Shown: positions 1-8,380, numbered from the stretch's first letter. The stretch: 20,740 nt of DNA from CAYSCZ01 sp964429655 (GCA_964429655.1 CAYSCZ010000053.1:1-20740); one strand, 5' to 3'. A program made the numbers and translations. The notes: generated by a model not told the origin, from the sequence alone.

Positions 1-312
1 GTGCCTGATTTTTTGGGCTTTAACCCTTCATGACAAAATTCCAATGACAAATCTGAGTTTAACTTGGCAGGATTCGTCAATCATTTTTGCTCATCACCAT
101 TGCAAGAAGAAAAAATGAAGGAAACAAATGTTACAATGCTAAAAGAGATACTTTTCATTTTAAAATTGGTTTATAATCTGTAACAGCCACAGATTATATT
201 ACCCTTAAGAAAAGTTATTTATACCTGATAAAAGTCAGCACACCCTCTGATTGCACTCATTTAGTCCAATCAGGCCTCCTAGTATCATTGTAGGACCTTA
301 TAAAGGAATATT
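1..312. other. Non-coding leader upstream of the cbb3 operon
   Basis: I see no credible gene here. A plus-strand frame open from base 1 closes at 31-33, and another closes at 116-118, so either could be the tail of an unseen upstream gene. In related genomes ccoI often sits before ccoS, but ten residues are too few to tell. The segment carries a short direct repeat ATGACAAA (30-37 and 44-51). Just before ccoS there are two hairpin-like inverted repeats (listed separately). No exact TAnnTTTG box and no TTGAT-N4-ATCAA FNR box was found by eye. Confidence 0.6.
247..295 (+). promoter_or_regulatory. Paired inverted repeats just upstream of ccoS
   Basis: CTGATTG (247-253) and CAATCAG (267-273) are perfect 7-bp arms around a 13-nt loop. 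TCCTA (277-281) and TAGGA (291-295) form a second stem with a 9-nt loop, which can be extended by AGG/CCT across a two-base bulge. They lie 18-66 bases before the ccoS start. Neither is followed by a T tract, so an intrinsic terminator is unlikely. They could be an operator or a structured 5' leader of the oxidase operon; the function is unknown. Confidence 0.3.
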
Positions 313-474
313 ATGAAAGTGATCTTTTTATTGATAGGTATTAGCATCTTATTAGCAATCGGTTTTCTGATTGCTTTTTTGTGGGCATGGAAGTCTGGTC
401 AATATGAAGATGATTATTCTCCATCAGTAAGAATATTATTTGACAATCCACCAAAAAATCCGAAAAATAAGTAG
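313..474 (+). CDS. ccoS: cbb3-type cytochrome oxidase assembly protein CcoS
   Basis: A 53-residue protein with one N-terminal membrane helix (about residues 3-25), then the motif WAWKSGQYEDDY. This matches the CcoS family, where an aromatic W-x-x-x-S-G-Q-Y/F-D/E-D follows the helix. In proteobacteria CcoS is needed for cofactor (haem/Cu) insertion into the CcoN subunit of cbb3 oxidase; that role is taken from the family. The ATG is preceded by an AAAGGA-type ribosome site. The stop lies 6 nt before ccoNO, so it is the first gene of the visible operon. The proline/asparagine/lysine-rich tail is of no obvious significance. Confidence 0.9.
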   Translation: MKVIFLLIGISILLAIGFLIAFLWAWKSGQYEDDYSPSVRILFDNPPKNPKNK

Positions 475-480
475 ACCCTT

Positions 481-2655
481 ATGGATCAAACAGTCGAAAA
501 ATCGCAGGTCAAACGATCTGAAGGCGTAACCCTTAAGAAGGAGACGTTTTATTACGATAACACCATTGTCAACTGGTTTTTAATAGCTTCAGTAGTATTT
601 GGTATTATCGGAATGTTGGTTGGCTTATATGCAGCTATCCAAATGTTTTACCCGGACCTAAGTTTCGGGATTCAGTACACTACCTTTGGGAGAATCCGGC
701 CTTTACATACCAATGCAGTGATCTTTGCATTTGTTGGCAACGGTATCTTCGCCGGGGTGTATTATTCTTTACAAAGATTATGTAAAACCAGGATGTATAG
801 TGATTTGCTTAGCCAGATCCATTTCTGGGGATGGCAGTTGATTATCCTTTCTGCAGCCATAACCCTGCCCCTCGGTTTAACTTCCAGTAAAGAATATGCA
901 GAGTTGGAATGGCCTATTGATATTGCTATTGCGCTGATCTGGGTAGTATTTGGTTTAAACATGATGATGACCATCATGAAAAGAAGGGAGCGCCATCTGT
1001 ATGTTGCCATTTGGTTTTACATCGCGACATTTGTAACTGTGGCTATGTTGCATATTGGTAACTCTATAGAGATACCTGTTGCAATGTTTAAGAGCTACTC
1101 ATGGTATGCAGGCGTTCAGGATGCATTGGTGCAATGGTGGTATGGACATAATGCGGTAGCATTCTTCTTGACTACGCCTTACCTCGGACTGATGTACTAC
1201 TTCGTTCCAAAAGCTGCAAACCGACCTGTATATTCCTATAAATTATCAATCATACATTTTTGGGCCTTGATATTCATTTATATCTGGGCAGGCCCGCACC
1301 ATTTATTATATAATGCCCTCCCTGATTGGGCTCAGTCTTTAGGTACCGTATTTTCCATAATGTTGATTGCCCCATCATGGGGAGGAATGCTAAACGGATT
1401 ACTTACTTTACGGGGTGCCTGGGATAGAGTAAGAGAAGACCCTGTACTCAAATTTATGGTAGTAGCTATTACAGCCTATGGTATGTCCACCTTTGAAGGG
1501 CCAATGCTCTCTTTGAAAAATGTAAATGCCATAAGCCACTTCACCGATTGGACAATTGCTCACGTCCATGTTGGAGGTCTGGGATGGAATGGTATGCTTA
1601 CTTTTGGTATGCTCTATTACCTTATACCAAGAATGTTTGGTACTAAAATATACTCCCTTAAACTAGCAAATGCCCATTTCTGGATTGGCACTTTAGGTAT
1701 TGTGTTCTATGCACTGCCAATGTATTGGGCCGGACTTACGCAAAGCTTAATGTGGAAGCAATTCACTGAAGCGGGAATGTTGGCCTATCCTAACTTCCTG
1801 GAAACAGTTACCCAGATCAAACCTATGTACATGATCAGGGCTTTTGGAGGGTTACTTTACTTAAGTGGTGTATTCCTAATGGTCTATAACCTGATCAAAA
1901 CTGCGGGTGCTGGCAAGTTCTTGAGTAATGAAAAAGCCGAAGCTGCCCCATTAAGCAAAGGTTACAAGCCTTCTGCCGATGAGCCATGGCACAGAAGACT
2001 ACTGGAATGGAAACCAGTAAGGTTCCTTGTTTGGAGTTTGATTGTTGTCGTTATCGGTGGATTAATAGAAATCATACCTACCTTCCTGGTTAAATCAAAT
2101 ATTCCAACCATAGCAAGTGTAAAACCATACACACCGCTTGAATTACACGGTAGGGATATTTACATCAGAGAGGGGTGTAATAACTGCCACTCACAAATGA
2201 TCAGGCCATTCCGGTCAGAGACTGAAAGATATGGAGAATACTCAAAGGCCGGTGAATTTGTCTATGACCATCCATTTTTATGGGGGTCCAAACGAACAGG
2301 GCCAGACCTGGCAAGAGTAGGCGGTAAATATCCTGATTCATGGCATTATTACCACATGCTGGAACCAGAATCAATGTCTCCAGGTTCCCTGATGCCAAGG
2401 TACCCATGGCTTTATAACCAAGACCTAAACCTGAGTCTTACCAAACAAAAGGTCAACGCAATGCGCACCATCGGTGTACCATATGAAGAAGGCTATGAAG
2501 AGATAGCAATGGGCGATATAATTAAACAAAGGAAAGAGATCGTTGCCAGCCTGAAAAGTGCAGATATTGAAGCCAGGGAGGAGAAGGAAATCATTGCGCT
2601 GATAGCTTACTTACAACGACTTGGAACAGATATTAAAAACAATAAAGGAGAATAA
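481..2655 (+). CDS. ccoNO: Fused cbb3-type cytochrome c oxidase subunits I and II (CcoN-CcoO)
   Basis: Catalytic core of the high-affinity terminal oxidase that reduces O2 to water at low oxygen and pumps protons across the inner membrane; 724 residues. Residues 1 to about 480 are CcoN, a twelve-helix haem-copper subunit. Visible ligands are H76 for low-spin haem b, H223, H273 and H274 for CuB, H361 and H363 for haem b3 and b, and Y267 as the probable Tyr cross-linked to a CuB His (six residues before the His pair, as in known cbb3 enzymes). A linker and one helix (about 513-535) lead into CcoO, a membrane-anchored cytochrome c with CNNCH at 566-570 and likely axial M638 in SLMPRYPWL. The N-O fusion is a recurring Bacteroidota arrangement; elsewhere these are separate genes. 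ccoQ follows after 2 nt. Confidence 0.96.
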   Translation: MDQTVEKSQVKRSEGVTLKKETFYYDNTIVNWFLIASVVFGIIGMLVGLYAAIQMFYPDLSFGIQYTTFGRIRPLHTNAVIFAFVGNGIFAGVYYSLQRLCKTRMYSDLLSQIHFWGWQLIILSAAITLPLGLTSSKEYAELEWPIDIAIALIWVVFGLNMMMTIMKRRERHLYVAIWFYIATFVTVAMLHIGNSIEIPVAMFKSYSWYAGVQDALVQWWYGHNAVAFFLTTPYLGLMYYFVPKAANRPVYSYKLSIIHFWALIFIYIWAGPHHLLYNALPDWAQSLGTVFSIMLIAPSWGGMLNGLLTLRGAWDRVREDPVLKFMVVAITAYGMSTFEGPMLSLKNVNAISHFTDWTIAHVHVGGLGWNGMLTFGMLYYLIPRMFGTKIYSLKLANAHFWIGTLGIVFYALPMYWAGLTQSLMWKQFTEAGMLAYPNFLETVTQIKPMYMIRAFGGLLYLSGVFLMVYNLIKTAGAGKFLSNEKAEAAPLSKGYKPSADEPWHRRLLEWKPVRFLVWSLIVVVIGGLIEIIPTFLVKSNIPTIASVKPYTPLELHGRDIYIREGCNNCHSQMIRPFRSETERYGEYSKAGEFVYDHPFLWGSKRTGPDLARVGGKYPDSWHYYHMLEPESMSPGSLMPRYPWLYNQDLNLSLTKQKVNAMRTIGVPYEEGYEEIAMGDIIKQRKEIVASLKSADIEAREEKEIIALIAYLQRLGTDIKNNKGE

Positions 2656-2657
2656 TT

Positions 2658-2843
2658 ATGCTTCGATTTATTAAACATCATATGGAAAGCATCACGGGTA
2701 TAGAAATATACCCCGTGCTTTCATTTCTTATATTCTTCATATTCTTTTTGGTTCTAATCATTTGGGTAATCAATACCAAAAAAAGAGACCTTGAAGAGGT
2801 AGCTAATTTACCAATAGATGAAACTGATTCTAACAGAGAATAA
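2658..2843 (+). CDS. ccoQ: cbb3-type oxidase small subunit CcoQ-like
   Basis: A 61-residue protein with a single membrane helix (about 19-38) followed by a basic KK-R and an acidic tail. That is the layout of CcoQ/FixQ, the small subunit that stabilises the CcoN-CcoO-CcoP complex. Sequence identity in this family is low, so the call rests on size, topology and position between ccoO and ccoP. A strong AAAGGAG ribosome site overlaps the end of ccoNO. The stop codon is followed after one base by the ccoP start, which suggests translational coupling. Confidence 0.8.
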   Translation: MLRFIKHHMESITGIEIYPVLSFLIFFIFFLVLIIWVINTKKRDLEEVANLPIDETDSNRE

Positions 2844-2844
2844 A

Positions 2845-3786
2845 ATGAAAACCTTACAATATTTTATCATTACGGGGTTATTGTTCCTATCACAACCAAT
2901 ACTTGCCCAATCAGCCGAAACAGAGACATCCTGGCTTGAACAGAATTTACTGGAAGTGACACTGGGCCTGGCATTATTTGTCAGTTTATTGATACTTATC
3001 GTTTTAATCGTTTTATTAAGCGTGGTTAGGGCATTTATTGCCATGCAACGCGGGGAATTTGAACAAAAAACGGAAGAAACGCAGGAAGTATATACGCCCA
3101 AGTCTGTAGAAGAGTCGTTCCTTGTTAAAATCATGAAGGGATTAACCCAATCTGTACCCGTACAGCAAGAACAGAAAGTGCTTACCGACCACTCATATGA
3201 TGGCATTCGGGAGCTGGATAATAAACTTCCCCCATGGTGGACAGGCTTATTTTATGTGACAATAGTTTTTGCGGTTGTCTATCTAATACATTTTCATGTA
3301 CTAAAAACCGGCCCAACTCAGGAAGAAGAATATGCCATGGAGATGGAGCAGGCTGAAGCTCGAATAGCCGCTTATATGGAACAACAGGCTGAAAACGTAG
3401 ATGAATCAAACGTTAAAGTGCTTACAGCTGCGAGCAGCCTGGCTAGCGGGGAAGAGGTTTACCAAACGCACTGCGTAGCGTGTCATGGCCAACAGGGAGA
3501 AGGTGGGGTAGGACCAAATTTTGCAGATAAGTATTGGATACATGGTGGTGCAATTGAAGATATATTCAAAATAATAAAATACGGTGTTCCTGAAAAAGGA
3601 ATGATAGCCTGGCAGTCACAGTTAACTCCAAAACAAATGCAGGAGGTGGCTAGCTACATCATTACGTTTGAAGGCACAAATCCTCCAAAACCAAAAGAAC
3701 CTCAGGGAGAACTTTATGAGCGGGAGGATGATGAAGAAGAAAAAGAAGATGGCGAAAGTAAGGAAGTAGCACAATTAAATATTTAA
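2845..3786 (+). CDS. ccoP: cbb3-type cytochrome c oxidase subunit III, mono-haem CcoP
   Basis: Membrane-bound cytochrome c that delivers electrons to the CcoNO core. I chose the ATG at 2845 (313 aa). An in-frame ATG at 2818 would overlap ccoQ and put nine charged residues before a good signal-like segment (residues 1-21, ending LAQ). Helix 1 is about 36-61. A cytoplasmic loop follows, then the family motif DNKLPPWWTGLFY leading into helix 2 (131-153), a Glu-rich probably helical linker (159-185) and one cytochrome c domain with CVACH at 210-214 and likely axial M253 in PEKGMIAW. Proteobacterial CcoP usually has two CxxCH motifs; only one is present here. The C-terminus (about 280-305) is strongly acidic. 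ccoG starts one base after the stop. Confidence 0.93.
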   Translation: MKTLQYFIITGLLFLSQPILAQSAETETSWLEQNLLEVTLGLALFVSLLILIVLIVLLSVVRAFIAMQRGEFEQKTEETQEVYTPKSVEESFLVKIMKGLTQSVPVQQEQKVLTDHSYDGIRELDNKLPPWWTGLFYVTIVFAVVYLIHFHVLKTGPTQEEEYAMEMEQAEARIAAYMEQQAENVDESNVKVLTAASSLASGEEVYQTHCVACHGQQGEGGVGPNFADKYWIHGGAIEDIFKIIKYGVPEKGMIAWQSQLTPKQMQEVASYIITFEGTNPPKPKEPQGELYEREDDEEEKEDGESKEVAQLNI

Positions 3787-3787
3787 G

Positions 3788-5242
3788 ATGGAAGATCTGG
3801 CCACCGGGGAAAAACATAACGGGAAGGAAGTTGATATTCCAAAAACAGATGATTCGTTATACGAAGAGGAATTTCGGGATTCGCTATCAACATTGGATGA
3901 GCATGGTAACAGGAGATGGATATTCCCAAAAAAACCTAAAGGTAAATATACAAATGCCAGGATTGGTGTTAGTATATTTTTATTGGCTATACTTTTTGGC
4001 GCTCCATTTATTAAAATAGATGGTGAGCCATTTTTATTAGCTAATTTCTTTGAAAGAAAATTTGTGATTTTTGGTCAGGTATTCTGGCCTCAGGATTTTC
4101 ACCTTTTTGTTTTGGGAATGATATCCCTGGTGGTCTTTATTGTACTGTTCACTGTAGTATATGGCAGGATTTTTTGTGGATGGGTTTGTCCGCAGACTAT
4201 CTTTATGGAAATGGTGTTCAGAAGAATTGAATACTGGATTGAAGGCGACTGGACCGCCCAGAAGAGACTCAGGAAACAACCGTGGGATACTAATAAAATA
4301 ATTAAAAAAGGGTCTAAGCATCTTATATTCGTAGCTATTTCTTTTTTAATAATGCATACCTTGATGAGTTACATCATAGGGATAGAAAAGACATTTGAAG
4401 TAATAAGTAGCCCGCCGGGCGAGAACCTCGCTGGGTTCATTGCGATGATGGCATTCACAGGGATCTTTTACTACATCTTCTCAACCTTCCGGGAGCAGGT
4501 TTGCACCAATGTTTGCCCTTATGGAAGGTTGCAAGGTGTCTTGCTGGATCGAAATTCTGTGGTTATAAGCTATGATTATAAGCGGGGAGAAAAAAGGGCA
4601 AAATACAGAAAAGATGAAGATCGTTCAGCTGTAGGGAAGGGCGATTGCATCGATTGTAAACAGTGTATCTATGTGTGTCCTACAGGTATTGATATAAGAA
4701 ATGGCACGCAGTTAGAATGTGTTAATTGTACTGCCTGCATTGATGCATGTGATGAAATGATGGACAAAGTAGATCTACCCAGAGGTTTGATCAGGTATGC
4801 AGCAGAATCCAATGTAGCGGATGGTAAAAAATTTAAGTTTACCGGGCGGATGAAAGCTTACTCAGCAGTATTGGTGGCCCTGATCGGTGTATTGATTACC
4901 CTGTTACTCATTCGGACTGATATAGAAACCACGATTCTAAGGACCTCAGGCATAATGTTCCAGGAAAGAGAAGATAACAAAATAAGTAATCTGTATAATT
5001 ACAATATTGTCAATAAGACCAATAAACATAAGGTAATCAATTTGGAATTACTGGATAAAGAAGGGGCTATTGAGGTGGTCGGTAAGACTATTAATATCAC
5101 TCCACAGAGCGTAGCCGAAGGTGCCTTATTTGTTGTGTTCGATAGGGATGATTTAACGCAAATGAGTACCAAAATTAAGATTGGTGTGTTTTCCAGTGGT
5201 GAACTGATGCAGACTGTTAATACTAGATTTTTAGGACCATAA
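3788..5242 (+). CDS. ccoG: cbb3 oxidase accessory protein CcoG (polyferredoxin, cupric reductase family)
   Basis: A 484-residue membrane iron-sulfur protein of the CcoG/RdxA/FixG family. Family members reduce Cu(II) to Cu(I) for delivery to the CuB site; that activity comes from the family. Cysteine motifs seen are CGWVCP (C130, C134), CTNVCP (C239, C243), and two 4Fe-4S ferredoxin clusters at C287/C290/C293/C297 and C311/C314/C317/C321. Membrane helices surround these: about 58-76, 99-122, 176-200, 215-232 and 358-376. After the last helix there is an Ig-like domain of about 110 residues (FixG C-terminal domain), probably periplasmic. The first 50 residues are charged and cytoplasmic. Spacing is 1 nt after ccoP and 9 nt before ccoH. 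Confidence 0.94.
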   Translation: MEDLATGEKHNGKEVDIPKTDDSLYEEEFRDSLSTLDEHGNRRWIFPKKPKGKYTNARIGVSIFLLAILFGAPFIKIDGEPFLLANFFERKFVIFGQVFWPQDFHLFVLGMISLVVFIVLFTVVYGRIFCGWVCPQTIFMEMVFRRIEYWIEGDWTAQKRLRKQPWDTNKIIKKGSKHLIFVAISFLIMHTLMSYIIGIEKTFEVISSPPGENLAGFIAMMAFTGIFYYIFSTFREQVCTNVCPYGRLQGVLLDRNSVVISYDYKRGEKRAKYRKDEDRSAVGKGDCIDCKQCIYVCPTGIDIRNGTQLECVNCTACIDACDEMMDKVDLPRGLIRYAAESNVADGKKFKFTGRMKAYSAVLVALIGVLITLLLIRTDIETTILRTSGIMFQEREDNKISNLYNYNIVNKTNKHKVINLELLDKEGAIEVVGKTINITPQSVAEGALFVVFDRDDLTQMSTKIKIGVFSSGELMQTVNTRFLGP

Positions 5243-5251
5243 AAAAAATAT

Positions 5252-5677
5252 ATGAATTGGGGATATAAGATTGTTTTTGCGTATGTTGTCTTTGTAGGCA
5301 TCATGGTATACATGGTTGTCCGATGCTTTCAGCAGGATATTAACCTTGTAGCGGATGACTACTACAAGCGTGAATTGAATTACCAGCAGCAAATTGACAA
5401 GATAGCAAATGCCAGTAATATTGAATTTGACATTGAGATGCGGGAGAGGCAGTTGGTAATTAATTTCCCGGATAACGGATCAAAGCTTAGTGGAAATATT
5501 CAGTTGTTTCGTCCTTCAAATAAATTATTTGATAAAAACTACCCGGTGACTACTGATAACAATAACCGACAAATCATAAATACCCAGGACCTTTTAAAAG
5601 GTTATTACAAGTTAAAGGTGGACTGGAGTGATGGGATGACGGATTACTACAAGGAAGAATCTATTTTCATTAATTGA
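5252..5677 (+). CDS. ccoH: cbb3 oxidase assembly protein CcoH (FixH family)
   Basis: A 141-residue single-pass membrane protein. A helix at about 5-24 is followed by the motif NLVADDYYKRELNYQQQI, typical of FixH/CcoH, and then a small beta-rich periplasmic domain. CcoH in other bacteria joins the oxidase complex late in assembly and is needed for stable CcoNOQP; that role is from the family. The call rests on the DDYY motif, length, topology and position right after ccoG. The ATG follows an A-rich tract without a clear Shine-Dalgarno. Confidence 0.87.
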   Translation: MNWGYKIVFAYVVFVGIMVYMVVRCFQQDINLVADDYYKRELNYQQQIDKIANASNIEFDIEMRERQLVINFPDNGSKLSGNIQLFRPSNKLFDKNYPVTTDNNNRQIINTQDLLKGYYKLKVDWSDGMTDYYKEESIFIN

Positions 5678-5680
5678 TTT

Positions 5681-6382
5681 ATGTTCTGGTTCGCATTTTT
5701 CATAGGATTTATAGGAAGTTTACATTGTTTAGGGATGTGCGGGCCAATTGTTCTGGCTTTACCTTATAATCAATCAAGTAAATGGAATAAAGCAATTGGT
5801 CTTGTCCTCTATCAGTCAGGCCGGCTTGTGAGCTATACCTTAATTGGATTGGTATTTGGTCTAATAGGACGAGGCGCTTCACTCTGGGGCATCCAACAAT
5901 CACTTTCCATAATTATGGGATCATTTATTATTCTGTATTTCTTGTTCCCCTCAAGGCATACGCTTTTAGAAGATAGATTTTTAGGATGGGCGTTAAGACC
6001 ATTGAAAAAAAATATTTCAAAGCTACTCTCAATAAAATATTCAGTTGGCCACTTATTTATTGGTTTTTTAAATGGCTTTCTTCCTTGTGGATTGGTGTAC
6101 ATAGCAGCCGCGGGCGCAGCAAATACTGGTAGTCCATTAAATGCTGGAATATTTATGGTTGGATTTGCATTAGGTACCTGGCCGGCTATGATGCTATTTG
6201 GCGCATCATCCAATTGGTTAAAAATAAAGTATCGTGTAAAAATTAAACAGATATTACCAAAGATTGCACTGGTAATGGGTCTTTTACTAGTCATCAGAGG
6301 CCTTTCTTTAGGAATTCCTTACCTTAGTCCTACGATAAACCCGACTGATAACCCAGATCAAATAACAAACTGTCAGCCATGA
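5681..6382 (+). CDS. Sulfite exporter TauE/SafE family protein (UreH-like), probable metal handling for cbb3 oxidase
   Basis: A 233-residue polytopic membrane protein with about six helices. The first helix carries the conserved HCLGMCGP motif (H15, C16, C20) and a second conserved site is LPCGLVY (C136). These paired Cys motifs define the UreH-like branch of TauE/SafE often annotated in cbb3 loci. The cysteines inside the membrane and the position between ccoH and hemN suggest copper or haem-related transport during oxidase maturation rather than sulfite export; this is inference. It starts 3 nt after ccoH, and its last codons overlap the hemN start by 4 nt (ATGA), a classic translational coupling. 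Confidence 0.85.
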   Translation: MFWFAFFIGFIGSLHCLGMCGPIVLALPYNQSSKWNKAIGLVLYQSGRLVSYTLIGLVFGLIGRGASLWGIQQSLSIIMGSFIILYFLFPSRHTLLEDRFLGWALRPLKKNISKLLSIKYSVGHLFIGFLNGFLPCGLVYIAAAGAANTGSPLNAGIFMVGFALGTWPAMMLFGASSNWLKIKYRVKIKQILPKIALVMGLLLVIRGLSLGIPYLSPTINPTDNPDQITNCQP

Positions 6383-7728
6383 TAGATCATGAATTAATCA
6401 AAAAATACAACGTACCAGGACCCAGATACACCAGTTATCCAACCGTTCCGTATTGGGATAATAACCCCAATCAGACGGATTGGGAACATTTAATAGCAAA
6501 ATCATATCAGCATTATAAATCCGAGGGATTAAGCTTATATATCCATTTACCATTTTGTGAGCGTTTATGCACTTATTGCGGTTGTAATACCAGAATAACA
6601 AAAAACCATAAAGTAGAAAACCCCTACATAGAAAGCTTACTGGCCGAATGGAATTTGTATTTAAATACTTTCGGGGAAAAGCCATTGATCAAAGAAATCC
6701 ATTTAGGAGGAGGAACCCCAACTTTTTTTTCGCCAGAAAACCTTGTTCAATTGGTTGGTACCATTCTATCCACCAGCCGGCTTCCGCCAGATGTTGAGAT
6801 GAGTTTTGAGGCTCATCCGGGTAACACCTCATTTGATCATCTTAACGAACTACATAAGCTGGGATTCAACCGCTTAAGCCTTGGTATTCAGGATTTCAAT
6901 GAGGAAGTTCAAAAAGTGATCAATCGAGTTCAAACTTATGAACAAGTGGAAATGATTACCTATCTGGCTAGAATGATAGGTTATGAATCCATCAATTATG
7001 ATCTGATCTATGGCTTGCCATTACAAAACAGGGATACGATTTACGAAACGATATACAAAACCAAGTTATTAAATCCTGACCGCATAGCATTTTACAGCTT
7101 TGCCTATGTACCATGGATGAAGCCTGCCCAAAAAGTTTTGGAAACTTATCTTCCGGATACAGCTACCAAGCAGCAGATCTATGAAGAAGGAAAGCAATTA
7201 TTGATAAATGAAGGGTATCAGGAAATAGGTATGGATCATTTTTCCCGCAGGAAGGATTCTTTATTTAAAGCATTCAAGACTGGAACCCTACATAGGAATT
7301 TTATGGGTTATACCAATCAAAAAAATCATTTACTGGTAGGGCTTGGTGTGTCTTCAATAAGCGATAGCTGGACAGGATTTATACAAAATGAAAAAAAACT
7401 TAAAGATTACCAGGACGCAGTAAAGCAAGGCAGATTTCCATTCTTCCGAGGACATAAGCTTAGTGAAAATGATTTAATCATCCGCAAACACATTTTAGAT
7501 GTAATGTGTAATTTTTTCACTTATTGGAGCAGTGGCCCGGATGTCATCAATGAAGAAACCACTGATCGTTTGGGAGAATTTGAAAAAGATGCATTGATTG
7601 CCTTAGGGAGTAACTATCTGCGAGTATTGCAAAAAGGAAAGCCATTTGTCAGAAATATATGCATGGCTTTAGACGAAAGGCTGTGGAAAAGTAAGCCCAA
7701 GACTCAATTATTCAGCAGTACAATTTGA
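6379..7728 (+). CDS. hemN: Oxygen-independent coproporphyrinogen III oxidase HemN
   Basis: Radical SAM enzyme that decarboxylates coproporphyrinogen III to protoporphyrinogen IX without O2, in haem biosynthesis in the cytoplasm. 449 residues, close to the family's usual 450-460. The N-terminus has KYNVPGPRYTSYPT, a HemN hallmark. The radical SAM cluster motif is C60-x3-C64-x2-C67 with the HemN-specific extra C69 (CERLCTYCGC), followed by GGGTP. The full length, the PGPRYTSYP motif and the C-terminal HemN domain argue against the HemW haem chaperone. Its place as last gene of the oxidase operon makes sense: the oxidase needs haem when oxygen is scarce. It converges on the next gene with a 7-nt gap and no clear terminator. 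Confidence 0.95.
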   Translation: MIDHELIKKYNVPGPRYTSYPTVPYWDNNPNQTDWEHLIAKSYQHYKSEGLSLYIHLPFCERLCTYCGCNTRITKNHKVENPYIESLLAEWNLYLNTFGEKPLIKEIHLGGGTPTFFSPENLVQLVGTILSTSRLPPDVEMSFEAHPGNTSFDHLNELHKLGFNRLSLGIQDFNEEVQKVINRVQTYEQVEMITYLARMIGYESINYDLIYGLPLQNRDTIYETIYKTKLLNPDRIAFYSFAYVPWMKPAQKVLETYLPDTATKQQIYEEGKQLLINEGYQEIGMDHFSRRKDSLFKAFKTGTLHRNFMGYTNQKNHLLVGLGVSSISDSWTGFIQNEKKLKDYQDAVKQGRFPFFRGHKLSENDLIIRKHILDVMCNFFTYWSSGPDVINEETTDRLGEFEKDALIALGSNYLRVLQKGKPFVRNICMALDERLWKSKPKTQLFSSTI

Positions 7729-7735
7729 TAATCTT

Positions 7736-8380
7736 TTAATTTTTGTTTTTTAGGTCACCCTTTTTAATTGACTGAATGAATCTTGCCCATGCAAAAGGGT
7801 TCAAAAGGGGATTGGTTCTGGGTTGAAATTTATCCTGTATCGCTTGTATCTGTAGATCCATGAAATATCTGTGGTTGGCATTTGCACTCATTGGAATATG
7901 TTTATACATTTCTTTCATTTGTTCACTGCGTAACCATTCATTCATATTATCCAGATCATCCTGATAAGGTAACTCTAATGTGAGTATAGCTTCCTTGAAC
8001 AATTCCTCTGTTGGGTACGGGAAAATTTCTATCTCATCCAGTACTGTTGTGTCTTCAACTAATTCAATGACCAGGGTAATGCTTTGCTCTTCGGTTTTAG
8101 GAACCACAACTGTCCTTCTTTGATATCCAACAGATGATATTAATAATGTATCTCCTGTTTCGACAGGTAGCGAAAAATAACCGTAAAGGTTTGATGTCGT
8201 TCCACGACCGGACTCAGGCAAAAAAAGGTGAACGCCAGGCAGCCCATTGGTACTATCTTTACCAACCACAACCCCTGAAAATTGAATTACATCCTTGTCT
8301 TGTGCGTTAACCTTGACAAACAAGGTTAAGAAAGAAAGGGTTATTAGTAGGATATGAATGTGATGCTTACCAGATGTCAA
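7736..8380 (-). CDS. Exported protein with a carboxypeptidase-like regulatory domain
   Basis: 214 residues with a signal peptide (about 1-26, ending VNAQ). An Ig-like CarboxypepD_reg domain (about 32-112) shows the family pattern: FSGVVVGKDS, then GLPGVHLFLP, GTTSNLYGYFSL, LLISSVGYQRR. In Bacteroidota this domain usually opens TonB-dependent receptors. Here it stands alone, followed by about 100 residues of unknown, charged, mostly helical sequence with an aromatic NPFAWARF patch. No barrel follows, so the function is unknown; a surface or periplasmic accessory role is a guess. The start is TTG at 8380: AAAGGA lies 6 nt upstream, the frame is closed by TAA further upstream, and the next Met would delete the signal peptide and the domain. 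Confidence 0.78.
   Translation of the reverse strand: MTSGKHHIHILLITLSFLTLFVKVNAQDKDVIQFSGVVVGKDSTNGLPGVHLFLPESGRGTTSNLYGYFSLPVETGDTLLISSVGYQRRTVVVPKTEEQSITLVIELVEDTTVLDEIEIFPYPTEELFKEAILTLELPYQDDLDNMNEWLRSEQMKEMYKHIPMSANANHRYFMDLQIQAIQDKFQPRTNPLLNPFAWARFIQSIKKGDLKNKN

Noticed and set aside
44..118. 24-codon plus-strand frame with a His-His-His-Cys-Lys4 end near the copper oxidase operon
   Set aside because: Tempting as a metal-binding peptide, but there is no ribosome site, it is too short to judge, and nothing shows conservation.
2818..2844. Earlier in-frame ATG for ccoP
   Set aside because: It would overlap ccoQ by 26 nt and place charged residues before the signal-like segment; ATG 2845 fits better.
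5833..6294. Minus-strand open frame of 153 codons opposite the TauE/SafE-like gene
   Set aside because: Shadow of a clear membrane protein gene; no domain, and it would break a compact operon.
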